DNA of 64,000 nucleotides from Buttiauxella gaviniae (GTDB lineage: Bacteria; Pseudomonadota; Gammaproteobacteria; Enterobacterales; Enterobacteriaceae), in contig NZ_JBFMVT010000002.1 of assembly GCF_040786275.1 (NCBI RefSeq), forward strand, positions 1,550,001 to 1,614,000. The letters are read 5' to 3'. Below, one piece after another: positions 33,016 through 42,941 of the stretch; the first letter of the stretch is position 1, and each line of letters begins with the position of its first letter. The position numbers were made by a program, and so were the translations under genes. The notes below the pieces were generated by a model. It worked only from the letters and a program-made list of their open reading frames with translations, had not been told where the DNA came from and did not search any database.

Positions 33016-33792
33016 CTAATCCGCAATCTGCTTTTGAAATTCTACAAGAACCTGGCACACATCCTGCGGATGCGAAATAAACGGCGCATGAGCCGCCTTC
33101 GGGAAAATCACCGTTTTACTCTGCGGCCATTGCTCATCCAACAAGCCAGCGATTTTACGCGGCACTAACCCATCCAGATGCCCGTAAAGCCGTAAGAACG
33201 GCACGGTGAGGTTGCTCAGCGAATTACGCAAATCTGCCGTTTTCAGGATTTCCAGGCCGCCATTTAATACTTCAACGCTCGGCATCGGCTGCTCAAGCAC
33301 CACTGATTTCAGGCGGCGAGCATCCTGGCGTGCGGTTTCCGTGCCGAGAGTTTGCAGCGACAAAAAACGCTCAACGGTACGCTGAAAATCTTCGCTCAAC
33401 TGTTGTTGGAAGTTCGCCAGCACTTCAGGTTTGATGCCCGGCCAGTCTCCGTGTGCAGCGAAGCAAGGAGAAGATGCGACGGTGACCAGGCCTTTCACGC
33501 GCTGCGGATGTTGCAATGCAATCTGGCTCGCCACCAACCCGCCTAAACTCCAGCCCAGCCAAATCGCTTTTTCAGGCGCTTGCGCCAGGACTAACTCAGC
33601 CATTTCCTCAAGCGTCAGCGCGCCAAAACCCTGGCTGCGGCCATATCCCGGTAAATCGACAAGATGAAGCCGAAAATGCGAGCTCAATTCCTCACAAATG
33701 CAATGCCACACTTCCGCATTCAGTCCCCATCCGTGCAGCAGCACAAGATCGTCTTTTCCTTCACCTTTTGTCTGCCACCAAAGCGTGCTCAT
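33016..33792 (-). CDS. bioH: BioH pimeloyl-ACP methyl ester carboxylesterase
   Basis: Hydrolyses pimeloyl-ACP methyl ester to free pimeloyl-ACP for biotin synthesis; cytoplasmic alpha/beta-hydrolase. 258 residues, near the E. coli 256. Nucleophile elbow GWSLGG (Ser about residue 82), catalytic Asp in GHLDGLVP and His in AAHAPFI near the C-terminus; the oxyanion motif HGWG is at the N-terminus. Transcribed alone, divergent from gntX. Confidence 0.96.
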   Translation of the reverse strand: MSTLWWQTKGEGKDDLVLLHGWGLNAEVWHCICEELSSHFRLHLVDLPGYGRSQGFGALTLEEMAELVLAQAPEKAIWLGWSLGGLVASQIALQHPQRVKGLVTVASSPCFAAHGDWPGIKPEVLANFQQQLSEDFQRTVERFLSLQTLGTETARQDARRLKSVVLEQPMPSVEVLNGGLEILKTADLRNSLSNLTVPFLRLYGHLDGLVPRKIAGLLDEQWPQSKTVIFPKAAHAPFISHPQDVCQVLVEFQKQIAD

Positions 33793-33830
33793 CAGTTACT
33801 GTTCTCATTTTTCTGCGTAAGGAAGCGAAT

Positions 33831-34514
33831 ATGCTAACAATCCCGGGCCTGTGTTGGCTATGCCGGATGCCACTCGCGTGCGCACACTGGGGAATTTGCT
33901 CAAGGTGCTCCCGGGCACTACCTGCTCCACCGCCCTGCTGCCCGCGCTGCGGATTGCCCAGCGCAAACACCCATTTGCCTTGCGGCCGCTGCCTGCAAAA
34001 ACCACCCGTGTGGGATTCACTGGTTTTCGTTACGGATTACAGCCTGCCACTAAAGCGCCTGGTTCATCAGTTTAAATTTAATGCCACCATAGCGCTCGCT
34101 CCGGCGCTGGCGCGTTTACTGCTGTTGAGCGTGCTTGAAGTAAGACGACGTACCCGGTCGCCAAAACCCGATTGTATCGTGAGCGTCCCACTGCATTCGC
34201 GCCGTGCCTGGCATCGGGGATTTAACCAAAGCGCACTGCTGGCAAGCCATCTTTCACGCTGGCTGCAATGTGATTATTTCCCGCAGGGGATCAGGCGGAT
34301 ACGCGCCGCGCAAACGCAGCATCAGCTCAACGCCCGGATGCGCCGCAACAACCTTAAAGGTGCTTTCAGGGTTGATTTTCCGGTGGCGGGCCGCCATATA
34401 ATTATTGTGGATGATGTCGTCACGACGGGCAGTACGGTGGCGGAAATTGCGCGGCTGCTGAAAAAGCAGGGCGCGGCGACTATCCAGGTGTGGTGCCTTT
34501 GTCGAACCTTGTAG
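33831..34514 (+). CDS. gntX: GntX/ComF-family phosphoribosyltransferase-like protein
   Basis: 227-residue ComF-type protein, same length as E. coli GntX (YhgH), where it is implicated in use of DNA as a nutrient or in gluconate use. The N-terminus has a zinc-ribbon-like set of cysteines (CWLC, CSRC, CPRCG, CGRC). The C-terminal type I phosphoribosyltransferase fold has the PRPP motif IIIVDDVVTTGST. The start at 33831 follows AAGGAAG; a longer in-frame reading back into bioH is antisense and has no family match. Its link to the hof genes upstream in the window (DNA uptake) is a family inference. Confidence 0.93.
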   Translation: MLTIPGLCWLCRMPLACAHWGICSRCSRALPAPPPCCPRCGLPSANTHLPCGRCLQKPPVWDSLVFVTDYSLPLKRLVHQFKFNATIALAPALARLLLLSVLEVRRRTRSPKPDCIVSVPLHSRRAWHRGFNQSALLASHLSRWLQCDYFPQGIRRIRAAQTQHQLNARMRRNNLKGAFRVDFPVAGRHIIIVDDVVTTGSTVAEIARLLKKQGAATIQVWCLCRTL

Positions 34515-34572
34515 ACCCTCGATGATGGGCGTATTATAACCGACTAAAATAGTCAACTATTGAGCAATCGTT

Positions 34573-35148
34573 ATGATCCGTATTTCCGATACAGCACAAT
34601 CCCACTTTGCCAAACTTCTGGCAGGTCAGGAAGAAGGGACGCAAATTCGCGTATTCGTCATCAATCCTGGTACTCCAAATGCGGAGTGCGGGGTTTCTTA
34701 CTGTCCGCCGGATGCGGTAGAAGCGTCAGATACTGCCCTTAAATTTGAGCAGTTGACCGCGTATGTCGATGAGTTAAGCGCGCCTTACCTTGAAGATGCT
34801 GAAATTGATTTTGTTACCGACCAGCTCGGTTCACAGCTGACGCTGAAAGCACCAAACGCCAAAATGCGTAAAGTGTCTGACGATGCGCCACTGATGGAGC
34901 GCGTTGAATACATGCTGCAAGCGACGGTAAACCCGCAACTGGCAGGCCACGGCGGTCGCGTTACGCTGATGGAAATCACCGATGAAGGTTATGCCATTCT
35001 GCAATTCGGCGGCGGCTGTAACGGCTGTTCAATGGTTGATGTGACTCTGAAAGAAGGCATCGAGAAACAACTGCTGGCAGAGTTCCCGGAACTGAAAGGC
35101 GTGCGTGATTTGACCGAGCACCAGCGCGGCGAGCACTCTTACTACTGA
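34573..35148 (+). CDS. nfuA: NfuA Fe-S cluster carrier
   Basis: Delivers [4Fe-4S] clusters to apoproteins under oxidative stress or iron limitation. 191 residues, as in E. coli. The N-terminal degenerate A-type carrier domain (about 1-95) lacks the usual cysteine set. The C-terminal Nfu domain has the cluster-binding CxxC in GGGCNGCSM near residue 149-152. It lies 58 bases after gntX. In E. coli K-12 gntT follows; here malQ follows directly. Confidence 0.97.
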   Translation: MIRISDTAQSHFAKLLAGQEEGTQIRVFVINPGTPNAECGVSYCPPDAVEASDTALKFEQLTAYVDELSAPYLEDAEIDFVTDQLGSQLTLKAPNAKMRKVSDDAPLMERVEYMLQATVNPQLAGHGGRVTLMEITDEGYAILQFGGGCNGCSMVDVTLKEGIEKQLLAEFPELKGVRDLTEHQRGEHSYY

Positions 35149-35154
35149 TGCAAA

Positions 35155-35305
35155 ATAGCGGTGGATGGCGCTTGCGCTTATCCACCCTACAACACCCTAT
35201 TGTACCTCGGGTGGCGCTCACCCGCCCTACGACAACCCGTGTGTCGCAATACGCATAACGTTTTGTATTTTGTAGGTCGGGTAAGCGCCAGCGCCACCCG
35301 ACATA
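35155..35305. repeat. Cluster of three REP-like palindromes between nfuA and malQ
   Basis: GGTGGATGGCGCTTGCGCTTATCCACC (35160-35186), CGGGTGGCGCTCACCCGCC (35208-35226) and GTAGGTCGGGTAAGCGCCAG...CCACCCGAC (35272-35302). They alternate in orientation, a BIME-like mosaic at a convergent junction. Confidence 0.75.
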
Positions 35306-35315
35306 TCAAAAACGT

Positions 35316-37397
35316 CTATCTCTTTTTCCGCCGCTTATCCAAATCCTTCAGCAGCTTATTAACGTCCTGGTCAGCAAACATCTTCTCCAGCGATGTCGAT
35401 AGCTTGCGCCGCCAGTTTTTATACTGGTAGCTGGTGCCCGGAATATTCACCGGCTCCGCCATACCCAACCAGTCTTCCGGTTGCAGGCCCAATAAGGCGC
35501 TGTTGCTGTCGGCAATATAACGCTGCATTCCGCGATTTAGCGTGGAAGTCATCGCCATCAGCGAAGCTTTGTGGCCCGCGCGTTTTGGTAAGCAGCCGTA
35601 CTCATGCAAGCTATTCAGCAAACCTTGTTTAGCCCGTTCGCGATCCTGATACAGCTCAGTCAGCATCTCTTCATCAGGATAAAGGCCAAGCGTTTTTCCC
35701 AGCGTTAAATCGCCGCTCTCCCAGTAACCGCGCAGCGTCGGGAGATCGTGAGTGGTGGCGACCGCCATTGACTGCCTCGGCCATGCTTTAGGTGCGCGAA
35801 ATTGCTTCTCATCGTCATGCTCGAAATAGAGCACTTTGTAAGAATAAACCCCGCTATCCCGCAGCTTACCGACGATCTCAACCGGCACCGTCCCGAGATC
35901 TTCGCCGATCACCATGCATCTGTGACGCTTACTTTCCAGCGCCAGGATCGAGAGCAGATCGTCGACCGGGTAATGTACGTAAGCGCCTTTGTCTGCGGTT
36001 TCGCCGTAAGGGATCCACCACAAACGCAGCATCGACATAACGTGGTCGATGCGTAGTGCGCCGCAACTGGTCATATTCGAGCGCAATAGTTCGATAAATG
36101 GCTGATAGGCGCGCGCGGTAATCACATGCGGGTCCATCGGCGGTAAGCCCCAGTTCTGGCCGAGCGGGCCAAGAATATCCGGAGGCGCACCGACCGAGGC
36201 TTTCAGACAGTAGAGTTCACGGTCACACCAGGTTTCCGAGCCCCCTTCTGCCACGCCAACCGCCAGGTCGCGATAGAGGCCGACAGGCATTTTGAAGCTC
36301 TGGCTGGTTTGCCAGCACATCTCAAACTGGACGTGAGCCAAATATTGCAGCCACAAATAGAAATTCACTTCGTCACTGTGTTCCGTGCAGAAGGCTTTTA
36401 CTTCCGGATTATGTGCATCGCGGAAACCTTCCGGCCACACGGGCCAGCCCCAACGCATTTCATCTTCTTTGACCTGGTATGCGTGCAGCGCATCGAATGC
36501 CGCCTGGTAATAGAGGCTATCGCCGCCTTCTTGCACAAATGCCTGGAAGGCAACAACGTGTTCGTCACGGGCACCGCGCATGGAGAACTGCTTCCACGCC
36601 ATGCGCAACGCCGCCATTTTCAGCACCGTGACGGTGGCATAATCGACCCATTCCGCATCACGCACGTCTTGCAGCATATGCTGTGTGGTGGGCATTTTCC
36701 ACCACGTCTGCGCTTCATCGCTCAGTAAAAAATCATCGACCGCGTTCACGTCGATATAAATCACGTTCAGCCAACGGCGGGACGAAGGGCTATACGGGCT
36801 GGCGCTTTCAGGATTGGCAGGATACAACGCGTGAATCGGATTCAGGCCGATAAACGAACCGCCGCGTTTTGCCACATCCACCAGCATGCGCTGCAAATCA
36901 CCGAAATCACCGATCCCCCAGTTATTGGCGGAACGTAAGGTGTAAAGCTGCACACAGGCGCCCCACAGTTTTTCATCCTGCAAAAGTGCCGCGGGTTCAT
37001 AGCAACGCTTCGGCGCTACAATCACGCGGCACTGCCAGTGATGCTCATTCTGGCTGACGGTGAGGTCGTGGTAGCCTTCCGGCAACAAGGCAGGCAGCGT
37101 CAGTTTTTTGCCCGCCAGCGCGTGGCCTTTGTGCTGCTTCCCGTCCTCGGTAATTAACTGCCAGGTGTAATCGCCGTTCCCTTCCAGCACCGTCGCCATG
37201 CGCGTGCCTGACGTAAACACCAGCACATTTGCCACCGGAGTGACAGCCACCTTTTTCAAGGTGGTGGTGCGGCTCATGGCCTCCAGCAAACGCTGCTTGG
37301 TATCCACAGGAATAGCCTGCGGTTTGCCGTGGGCGTTAATGTAGTTTGGGCTAATTCCCGCCTCCAGGGCGGCGTTATCAAGACGTTTGCTGTCCAT
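35316..37397 (-). CDS. malQ: MalQ 4-alpha-glucanotransferase (amylomaltase)
   Basis: GH77 amylomaltase that transfers glucosyl and dextrinyl units between maltodextrins, releasing glucose; cytoplasmic. 693 residues versus 694 in E. coli. Active-site regions are ALRIDHVMSMLRLWWIP (nucleophile Asp), VIGEDLGTVP (acid/base Glu) and TTHDLPTL. It starts 9 bases after malP, so malPQ is one operon activated by MalT. Confidence 0.97.
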   Translation of the reverse strand: MDSKRLDNAALEAGISPNYINAHGKPQAIPVDTKQRLLEAMSRTTTLKKVAVTPVANVLVFTSGTRMATVLEGNGDYTWQLITEDGKQHKGHALAGKKLTLPALLPEGYHDLTVSQNEHHWQCRVIVAPKRCYEPAALLQDEKLWGACVQLYTLRSANNWGIGDFGDLQRMLVDVAKRGGSFIGLNPIHALYPANPESASPYSPSSRRWLNVIYIDVNAVDDFLLSDEAQTWWKMPTTQHMLQDVRDAEWVDYATVTVLKMAALRMAWKQFSMRGARDEHVVAFQAFVQEGGDSLYYQAAFDALHAYQVKEDEMRWGWPVWPEGFRDAHNPEVKAFCTEHSDEVNFYLWLQYLAHVQFEMCWQTSQSFKMPVGLYRDLAVGVAEGGSETWCDRELYCLKASVGAPPDILGPLGQNWGLPPMDPHVITARAYQPFIELLRSNMTSCGALRIDHVMSMLRLWWIPYGETADKGAYVHYPVDDLLSILALESKRHRCMVIGEDLGTVPVEIVGKLRDSGVYSYKVLYFEHDDEKQFRAPKAWPRQSMAVATTHDLPTLRGYWESGDLTLGKTLGLYPDEEMLTELYQDRERAKQGLLNSLHEYGCLPKRAGHKASLMAMTSTLNRGMQRYIADSNSALLGLQPEDWLGMAEPVNIPGTSYQYKNWRRKLSTSLEKMFADQDVNKLLKDLDKRRKKR

Positions 37398-37406
37398 CGC
37401 GTTCCC

Positions 37407-39809
37407 TTAGCGTTTTGCCTGCCAGATACGTTGCTGATAATCACGAATAGAGCGATCGGAGCTAAACATACCGCAGCGTGCCGTGTTCAGAATCGCGGCG
37501 CGAGTCCAGGCTTCCTGGTCGAGATACAACGCATCCGCAAGTTTTTGCGCTTCTGCGTACGCGGTGAAATCTGCCATCACCAAATACGGGTCGCCGCCTT
37601 GTTTGCCGATGCTGTTCAGCATCTGGTCAAACGCGTATTTGTCGCCGTCGCTATAAACGCCCTTCTCCAGCTCTTTGAGCACCGCATCCAGGGCTTTATC
37701 TTTCTTACGCCATTTCACCGGGTCGTAGCCTTTAGCTTTCAACGCCTTCACTTCTTCCACAGTATGACCAAAGATAAAGATGTTTTCTTCACCCACTTTC
37801 TCGGCGATCTCAACGTTTGCCCCGTCCAGCGTGCCGACGGTCAGCGCACCGTTGAGCGCCAGTTTCATGTTACCGGTGCCGGACGCTTCTTTGCCTGCGG
37901 TGGATATTTGCTCAGAAATATCCGCCGCCGGAATCATCACTTCAGCCGCAGAAACGCAATAATCCGGCAGGAAAACGACTTTCAGTTGGTCGCCAACAAC
38001 CGGATCGTTGTTGATGGCGTGGGCAACTTTGTTGATGGCGAAGATAATGTTTTTCGCCAGGTAATAACCCGGTGCCGCTTTCGCACCAAATAGATACACA
38101 CGTGGCACGCGGGCAGCCGTTGGGTTTTCACGAATTTCTTTGTACTGCGCCAAAATGTGCAGCAGGTTCAGGTGCTGACGTTTGTACTCGTGCAGGCGTT
38201 TGATTTGCACATCAAACAGCGCGTCAGGGCTGATAACAATCCCGGTGCGCACTTTCACAAACGCAGCCAGCTTCACTTTGTTCTGGTATTTAATGTCGCG
38301 ATATTCTTTGCGGAATTTCCCATCGTCGGCGTATTTTTCCAGGCCTTCCAGCACGTCGAGATCGTTCGCCCACTCTTTCTTGAGCTTTTTGTCGAGCAGC
38401 GCCGCAAGCGCCGGGTTGCACTGTTTGATCCAGCGGCGCGGCGTGATGCCGTTGGTGACGTTATGGAATTTGTTCGGCCATAGCTGGTGGTATTCAGGGA
38501 ACAGATCTTTCACTACCAGATCTGAGTGCAGCGCCGCGACGCCGTTGACCGCAAAACCGCTGACTACGCACATGTTCGCCATACGAACTTGTTTATCGTA
38601 AACCACCGCCAGTTTGGCCCACACGGCTTCATCGCCCGGCCAGGTTTTATCCACGAGTTTTTTAAAGCGGGCATTGATCTCATTGATAATTTGCATATGG
38701 CGCGGCAACAGCGCTTTCACCAGTTTTTCGTCCCAGCACTCCAGCGCTTCAGGCATCAGGGTGTGGTTGGTGTAGGCGAACGTTTTGCTGGTGATGGCCC
38801 AGGCTTCGTCCCAGCCCAATTGATGCTCGTCGATCAGCACGCGCAGCAGTTCAGGAATGGCGATTGTCGGGTGGGTGTCGTTAAGCTGAATCACTTCATA
38901 ATCAGCCAGTTCGGCCAGCTTTCGGCCCGCCAGATGGTGGCGGCGTAAAATATCCCCCACGGAACACGCGCACTGGAAATACTGCTGCATCAGGCGCAGT
39001 TTTTTACCGTTCAGATGGTTGTCGTTCGGGTAGAGAACTTTCGTCAGTTTTTCCGCGTCGATACCCTGCTGTTCTGCTTTCAGGAAATCGCCGTCGTTGA
39101 ATTTGGTTAAATCAAATGGATGGGCGTGTTTTGCCTGCCACAAACGTAGCGGCTGTGCTACGCCATTACGGTAGCCGATAACCGGCAAATCCCAGGCTTC
39201 GCCGTGGAAGATAAACGCGGGCTCCCAACGTACGTTTTTACCGTCTTTAATCACTTTGCCGCCGACGCCCACCTGCACGTCGAGCGCTGAATTATGCTGG
39301 AACCACGGGTAGCTGCCGCGATGCCAGTCGTCTGGCGCTTCCATTTGCTGCCCGTCTTTGAAGGACTGGCGGAAAAGGCCGTATTGATAATTCAGACCGT
39401 AACCAATCGCCGACTGGCCAACCGTCGCCATTGAGTCCAGGAAGCACGCTGCAAGACGCCCCAGGCCACCGTTGCCCAGCGCCGGGTCCGTTTCTTCTTC
39501 CAGCAAATCTGTCAGATTAATATCAAACGCTTTTAGCTCATCGGCCACGGCCTGATACCAGCCGAGGTTTAGCAAGTTGTTGCCGGTCAGGCGGCCAATC
39601 AAAAACTCCATTGAGATGTAGTTTACGTGGCGCTGATTTTTCTCAGGTTTGGCAACGGGCTGCGCCGCCAGCAGTTCTGCCAGCGCACCGCTGACCGCAT
39701 TCCACCACTGCTGCTGGGTCATTTCGGAGGCTGACTGTAGGCCATAACGCTGCCACTGACGGGTCAGTGCAGCCTGAAATTGTGCTTTATCGAAGGTCGT
39801 CTGTGACAT
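37407..39809 (-). CDS. malP: MalP maltodextrin phosphorylase
   Basis: GT35 phosphorylase releasing glucose 1-phosphate from maltodextrins with pyridoxal phosphate. 800 residues, close to 797 in E. coli. Recognisable are [19 protein letters not shown] near the N-terminus, [15 protein letters not shown], and the PLP-lysine region [19 protein letters not shown] near 645. It heads malPQ. A second GT35 enzyme, GlgP, is encoded in this window at 48565-51012; MalP prefers short maltodextrins. Confidence 0.97.
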   Translation of the reverse strand: MSQTTFDKAQFQAALTRQWQRYGLQSASEMTQQQWWNAVSGALAELLAAQPVAKPEKNQRHVNYISMEFLIGRLTGNNLLNLGWYQAVADELKAFDINLTDLLEEETDPALGNGGLGRLAACFLDSMATVGQSAIGYGLNYQYGLFRQSFKDGQQMEAPDDWHRGSYPWFQHNSALDVQVGVGGKVIKDGKNVRWEPAFIFHGEAWDLPVIGYRNGVAQPLRLWQAKHAHPFDLTKFNDGDFLKAEQQGIDAEKLTKVLYPNDNHLNGKKLRLMQQYFQCACSVGDILRRHHLAGRKLAELADYEVIQLNDTHPTIAIPELLRVLIDEHQLGWDEAWAITSKTFAYTNHTLMPEALECWDEKLVKALLPRHMQIINEINARFKKLVDKTWPGDEAVWAKLAVVYDKQVRMANMCVVSGFAVNGVAALHSDLVVKDLFPEYHQLWPNKFHNVTNGITPRRWIKQCNPALAALLDKKLKKEWANDLDVLEGLEKYADDGKFRKEYRDIKYQNKVKLAAFVKVRTGIVISPDALFDVQIKRLHEYKRQHLNLLHILAQYKEIRENPTAARVPRVYLFGAKAAPGYYLAKNIIFAINKVAHAINNDPVVGDQLKVVFLPDYCVSAAEVMIPAADISEQISTAGKEASGTGNMKLALNGALTVGTLDGANVEIAEKVGEENIFIFGHTVEEVKALKAKGYDPVKWRKKDKALDAVLKELEKGVYSDGDKYAFDQMLNSIGKQGGDPYLVMADFTAYAEAQKLADALYLDQEAWTRAAILNTARCGMFSSDRSIRDYQQRIWQAKR

Positions 39810-39874
39810 AGGGGCTCGGGTCCTGTGATGTTCTAATTTTCATTACCCGCTAGTGTGCCTGGTGGTCTGGTCTA

Positions 39875-39945
39875 ATTCCTCCTCCTGAGGGGGATTAGGG
39901 AGGGAGGAGTAGCGGGGAGTAGCTAAAAATGTGATCGCCGACACT
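39875..39945. promoter_or_regulatory. MalT-box-like and CRP-like sites, malP/malT region
   Basis: A purine-rich stretch matches the MalT box (GGGGA(T/G)GAGG). GGGGATTAGG at 39890-39899 matches 9 of 10, and CAGGAGGAGG on the minus strand at 39879-39888 matches 8 of 10 and points toward malP. AAATGTGATCGCCGACACTT at 39927-39946 has a perfect left CRP half and a poor right half. CRP control of malT and MalT control of malPQ are known for E. coli. Confidence 0.5.
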
Positions 39946-39961
39946 TAACTGTAGAGGTATT

Positions 39962-40093
39962 ATGTCTCAAACACCCGCCAGCTCTGGCTTTGCTTATCCA
40001 GCCGTGACTATTTCAGTTTGCATTTATCTAATGAATGGATTTGTGACCAGTAGCAACTTAATACTCCTCAAACTCTCAACAATCTTGCAATAA
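39962..40093 (+). CDS. Possible small ORF in the malT leader (43 residues)
   Basis: ATG at 39962 with GAGG 5 bases upstream opens 43 codons ending at 40093, 94 bases before malT. The peptide begins MSQTPASSGFAYPAV and has a hydrophobic middle (VTISVCIYLMNGFV) that could span a membrane. I do not recognise it. It lies downstream of the CRP-like site, so it may be in the malT leader. It may equally be chance. Confidence 0.2.
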   Translation: MSQTPASSGFAYPAVTISVCIYLMNGFVTSSNLILLKLSTILQ

Positions 40094-40187
40094 CCTGCAA
40101 TCTGACCGACCTTGTAGTAAGCATTAATTACGAAGCGTAAAAAAAATCACATTCGTACATAAATCATACACAGTGAAGTGAAAGACC

Positions 40188-42896
40188 ATGCTGATCCCCT
40201 CCAAATTGAGTCGTCCAGTACGTCTGGAAAATACAGTGGTCCGCGACCGTCTGTTGATGAAATTATCAACAGCGAATAACTATCGACTGGCACTGATAAC
40301 CAGCCCGGCGGGTTATGGGAAAACAACACTGGTTTCTCAGTGGGCGGCAGGGAAAAATGAATTAGGTTGGTACTCTTTGGATGAGAGTGACAACCAGCAG
40401 GAACGTTTTGCCAGTTATTTGATTGCGGCAATTCAACAAGCCACTTCGGGTCACTGCGTGACCAGTGAAGTGATGGTGCAAAAACGTCAGTACTCGAGCC
40501 TGACGGCCTTATTCGCCCAGCTTTTTATCGAAATGGTGGAATGGCATCGTCCGCTATTTTTGGTCATTGATGATTACCATCTGATTACCAATCCCGTGAT
40601 TCACGAAGCGATGCGTTTCTTCATTCGCCACCAGCCAGAAAACCTGACGCTAATCGTGTTATCACGCAATTTACCGCAGTTGGGCATAGCCAATTTACGC
40701 GTACGCGATCAACTTCTGGAAATTGGCAGCCAACAACTGGCCTTTACCCATCCGGAAGCAAAACAGTTTTTCGACCATCGCCTGAACTCACCGCTTGAAC
40801 ATACCGAAAGCAATAGCCTGTGTGATGATGTCGCCGGTTGGGCGACCGCCCTGCAATTAATCGCACTATCTGCCCGGCAGAATAGCAACTCTTCGGCGCA
40901 CCATTCGGCACGTCGGCTTTCAGGCATTAACGCCAGCCACTTGTCAGACTATCTGGCTGATGAAGTGCTGGATAATGTTGATGTCCAGACGCGTAACTTC
41001 TTATTGCGCAGTTCGATTCTGCGTTCGATGAATGATGCTCTGATTGTGCGCATTACCGGCGAAGAAAACGGCCAGATGCGCCTGGAAGAGACCGAACGCC
41101 AGGGGCTGTTTATTCAGCGCATGGATGACAGCGGCGAATGGTTCCGTTTTCATCCCCTGTTTGGCAACTTTTTACGCCAGCGCTGCCAGTGGGAACTGGC
41201 GACAGAGCTTCCGGAAATTCATCGCGCCGCGGCGGAAAGCTGGATGGCGCAAGGTTTCCCAAGCGAGGCAATTCACCACGCGCTGGCCGCAGGTGACGCC
41301 AGCCTGCTGCGCGACATTTTGCTGCATCACGCTTGGGCGCTGTTTAATCACAGTGAATTGGCGCTGCTGGAAGAGTCATTAAAAGCGCTGCCGTGGGAAA
41401 GTTTGCTGGAAAATCCAAAACTGGTCTTGCTGCAAGCGTGGCTGATGCAAAGCCAGCACCGCTATAGCGAAGTGAATACATTGCTGGCTCGCGCCGAGCA
41501 GGAAATGAACGTCGTGATGGACGATACCATGCACGGCGAATTTAACGCGTTACGCGCCCAGGTTGCTATCAATGACGGCAACCCGGATGAAGCAGAACGC
41601 CTGGCCATGATCGCCCTTGATATGCTGCCGCTCGCCAGCTTTTACAGCCGTATTGTCGCAACGTCTGTACACGGAGAAGTACTGCACTGCAAAGGCGAGC
41701 TCACCAAATCGCTTTCCGTGATGCAGCAAACCGAACAGATGGCGCGCCGTCATGACATGTGGCATTACGCGTTATGGGGTTTATGCCAGCAGAGTGAAAT
41801 TTTACTGGCGCAGGGTTTCCTTCAATCAGCCTGGGAAGCGCAAGAAAAAGCGTTTGCACTTATCGAAGAGCAGCACCTCGAACAACTCCCGTTGCATGAG
41901 TTTTTGCTGCGCATCCGGGCCCAATTACTCTGGGCGTGGTCGCGGCTTGATGAAGCAGAAGCGACGACGCGCATGGGTCTGGAAGTGCTTTCAGAATATC
42001 AGCCCCAACAGCAATTACAGTGCATGGCGTTGTTAGTGCAATGTTCGCTGGCGAGAGGCGATCTGGATAATGCGCGTAATCACCTCAACCGCCTGGAAAA
42101 CTTGCTCGGCAATGGTTCGTTCCACAGCGACTGGGTTTCTAACGCCGATAAAGTGCGGGTCATTTACTGGCAAATGACAGGAGATAAACAGTCCGCCGCC
42201 AACTGGCTGCGCCTGACGCCGAAACCTGAATTTGCCAATAACCACTTCCTGCAGAGCCAGTGGCGCAACATCGCCCGCGCGCAAATTTTGTTGGGCGATT
42301 TTGAGCCCGCTGAAATCGTGCTGGAAGAGTTAAATGAAAATGCGCGCAGTCTGCGCTTGATGAGCGATCTCAACCGCAATCTGCTGCTGCTCAACCAGCT
42401 TTACTGGCAGGCCGGGCGTAAGAGCGATGCTCAACGGGTGTTGCTGGAGGCGCTCGCGCTGGCAAACCGCACCGGGTTTATTAGCCATTTCGTTATTGAA
42501 GGTGAAGCGATGGCGCAGCAACTGCGTCAGTTGATTCAACTCAATACGCTACCGGAACTGGATCAGCACCGTGCCCAACGCATTTTGCGTGAGATTAACC
42601 AGCATCACCGTCACAAGTTCGCGCACTTTGATGAGAACTTTGTGAACCGTTTGCTGACGCACCCGGAAGTGCCGGAGTTAATTCGCACCAGCCCGCTTAC
42701 GCAGCGCGAATGGCAGGTGTTGGGGCTGATTTATTCAGGCTACAGCAATGAGCAGATCGCCGGTGAGCTGGACGTAGCCGCCACGACGATTAAAACACAT
42801 ATTCGTAATTTGTATCAAAAGCTGGGTGTGGCACATCGTCAGGATGCGGTGCAGCACGCGCAGAATTTGCTGAAGATGATGGGGTACGGGGTTTAA
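40188..42896 (+). CDS. malT: MalT, maltotriose/ATP-dependent activator of the maltose regulon
   Basis: STAND/LAL-family transcription activator, 902 residues (901 in E. coli). The N-terminal nucleotide-binding domain has Walker [10 protein letters not shown] near residues 37-45 and Walker B LVIDDYH. A winged-helix and a TPR-like superhelix that binds maltotriose follow. A C-terminal LuxR-type helix-turn-helix lies at about 830-890 ([25 protein letters not shown] in part). It activates malPQ and other mal genes. The 3' end faces the insertion sequence. Confidence 0.97.
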   Translation: MLIPSKLSRPVRLENTVVRDRLLMKLSTANNYRLALITSPAGYGKTTLVSQWAAGKNELGWYSLDESDNQQERFASYLIAAIQQATSGHCVTSEVMVQKRQYSSLTALFAQLFIEMVEWHRPLFLVIDDYHLITNPVIHEAMRFFIRHQPENLTLIVLSRNLPQLGIANLRVRDQLLEIGSQQLAFTHPEAKQFFDHRLNSPLEHTESNSLCDDVAGWATALQLIALSARQNSNSSAHHSARRLSGINASHLSDYLADEVLDNVDVQTRNFLLRSSILRSMNDALIVRITGEENGQMRLEETERQGLFIQRMDDSGEWFRFHPLFGNFLRQRCQWELATELPEIHRAAAESWMAQGFPSEAIHHALAAGDASLLRDILLHHAWALFNHSELALLEESLKALPWESLLENPKLVLLQAWLMQSQHRYSEVNTLLARAEQEMNVVMDDTMHGEFNALRAQVAINDGNPDEAERLAMIALDMLPLASFYSRIVATSVHGEVLHCKGELTKSLSVMQQTEQMARRHDMWHYALWGLCQQSEILLAQGFLQSAWEAQEKAFALIEEQHLEQLPLHEFLLRIRAQLLWAWSRLDEAEATTRMGLEVLSEYQPQQQLQCMALLVQCSLARGDLDNARNHLNRLENLLGNGSFHSDWVSNADKVRVIYWQMTGDKQSAANWLRLTPKPEFANNHFLQSQWRNIARAQILLGDFEPAEIVLEELNENARSLRLMSDLNRNLLLLNQLYWQAGRKSDAQRVLLEALALANRTGFISHFVIEGEAMAQQLRQLIQLNTLPELDQHRAQRILREINQHHRHKFAHFDENFVNRLLTHPEVPELIRTSPLTQREWQVLGLIYSGYSNEQIAGELDVAATTIKTHIRNLYQKLGVAHRQDAVQHAQNLLKMMGYGV

Positions 42897-42904
42897 AACC
42901 CTCC

Positions 42905-42941
42905 TTACCGTGGCTCGGACCCCACCCCAGCCCTCCCCTTA
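42905..42941. repeat. Left part of an REP-like palindrome split by the insertion sequence
   Basis: CCCTCCCCTTA at 42931-42941 rejoins with CCCAGGGGAGGG at 44229-44240 once the insertion and one copy of the CCTTA duplication are removed, giving CCCTCCCCTTACCCAGGGGAGGG, a GC-rich palindrome of the kind seen at other convergent junctions. Confidence 0.65.

Noticed and set aside
33516..33830. In-frame 105-codon upstream extension of gntX
   Set aside because: It is antisense to bioH and has no family match; the ATG at 33831 has a good Shine-Dalgarno and gives the expected 227 residues.
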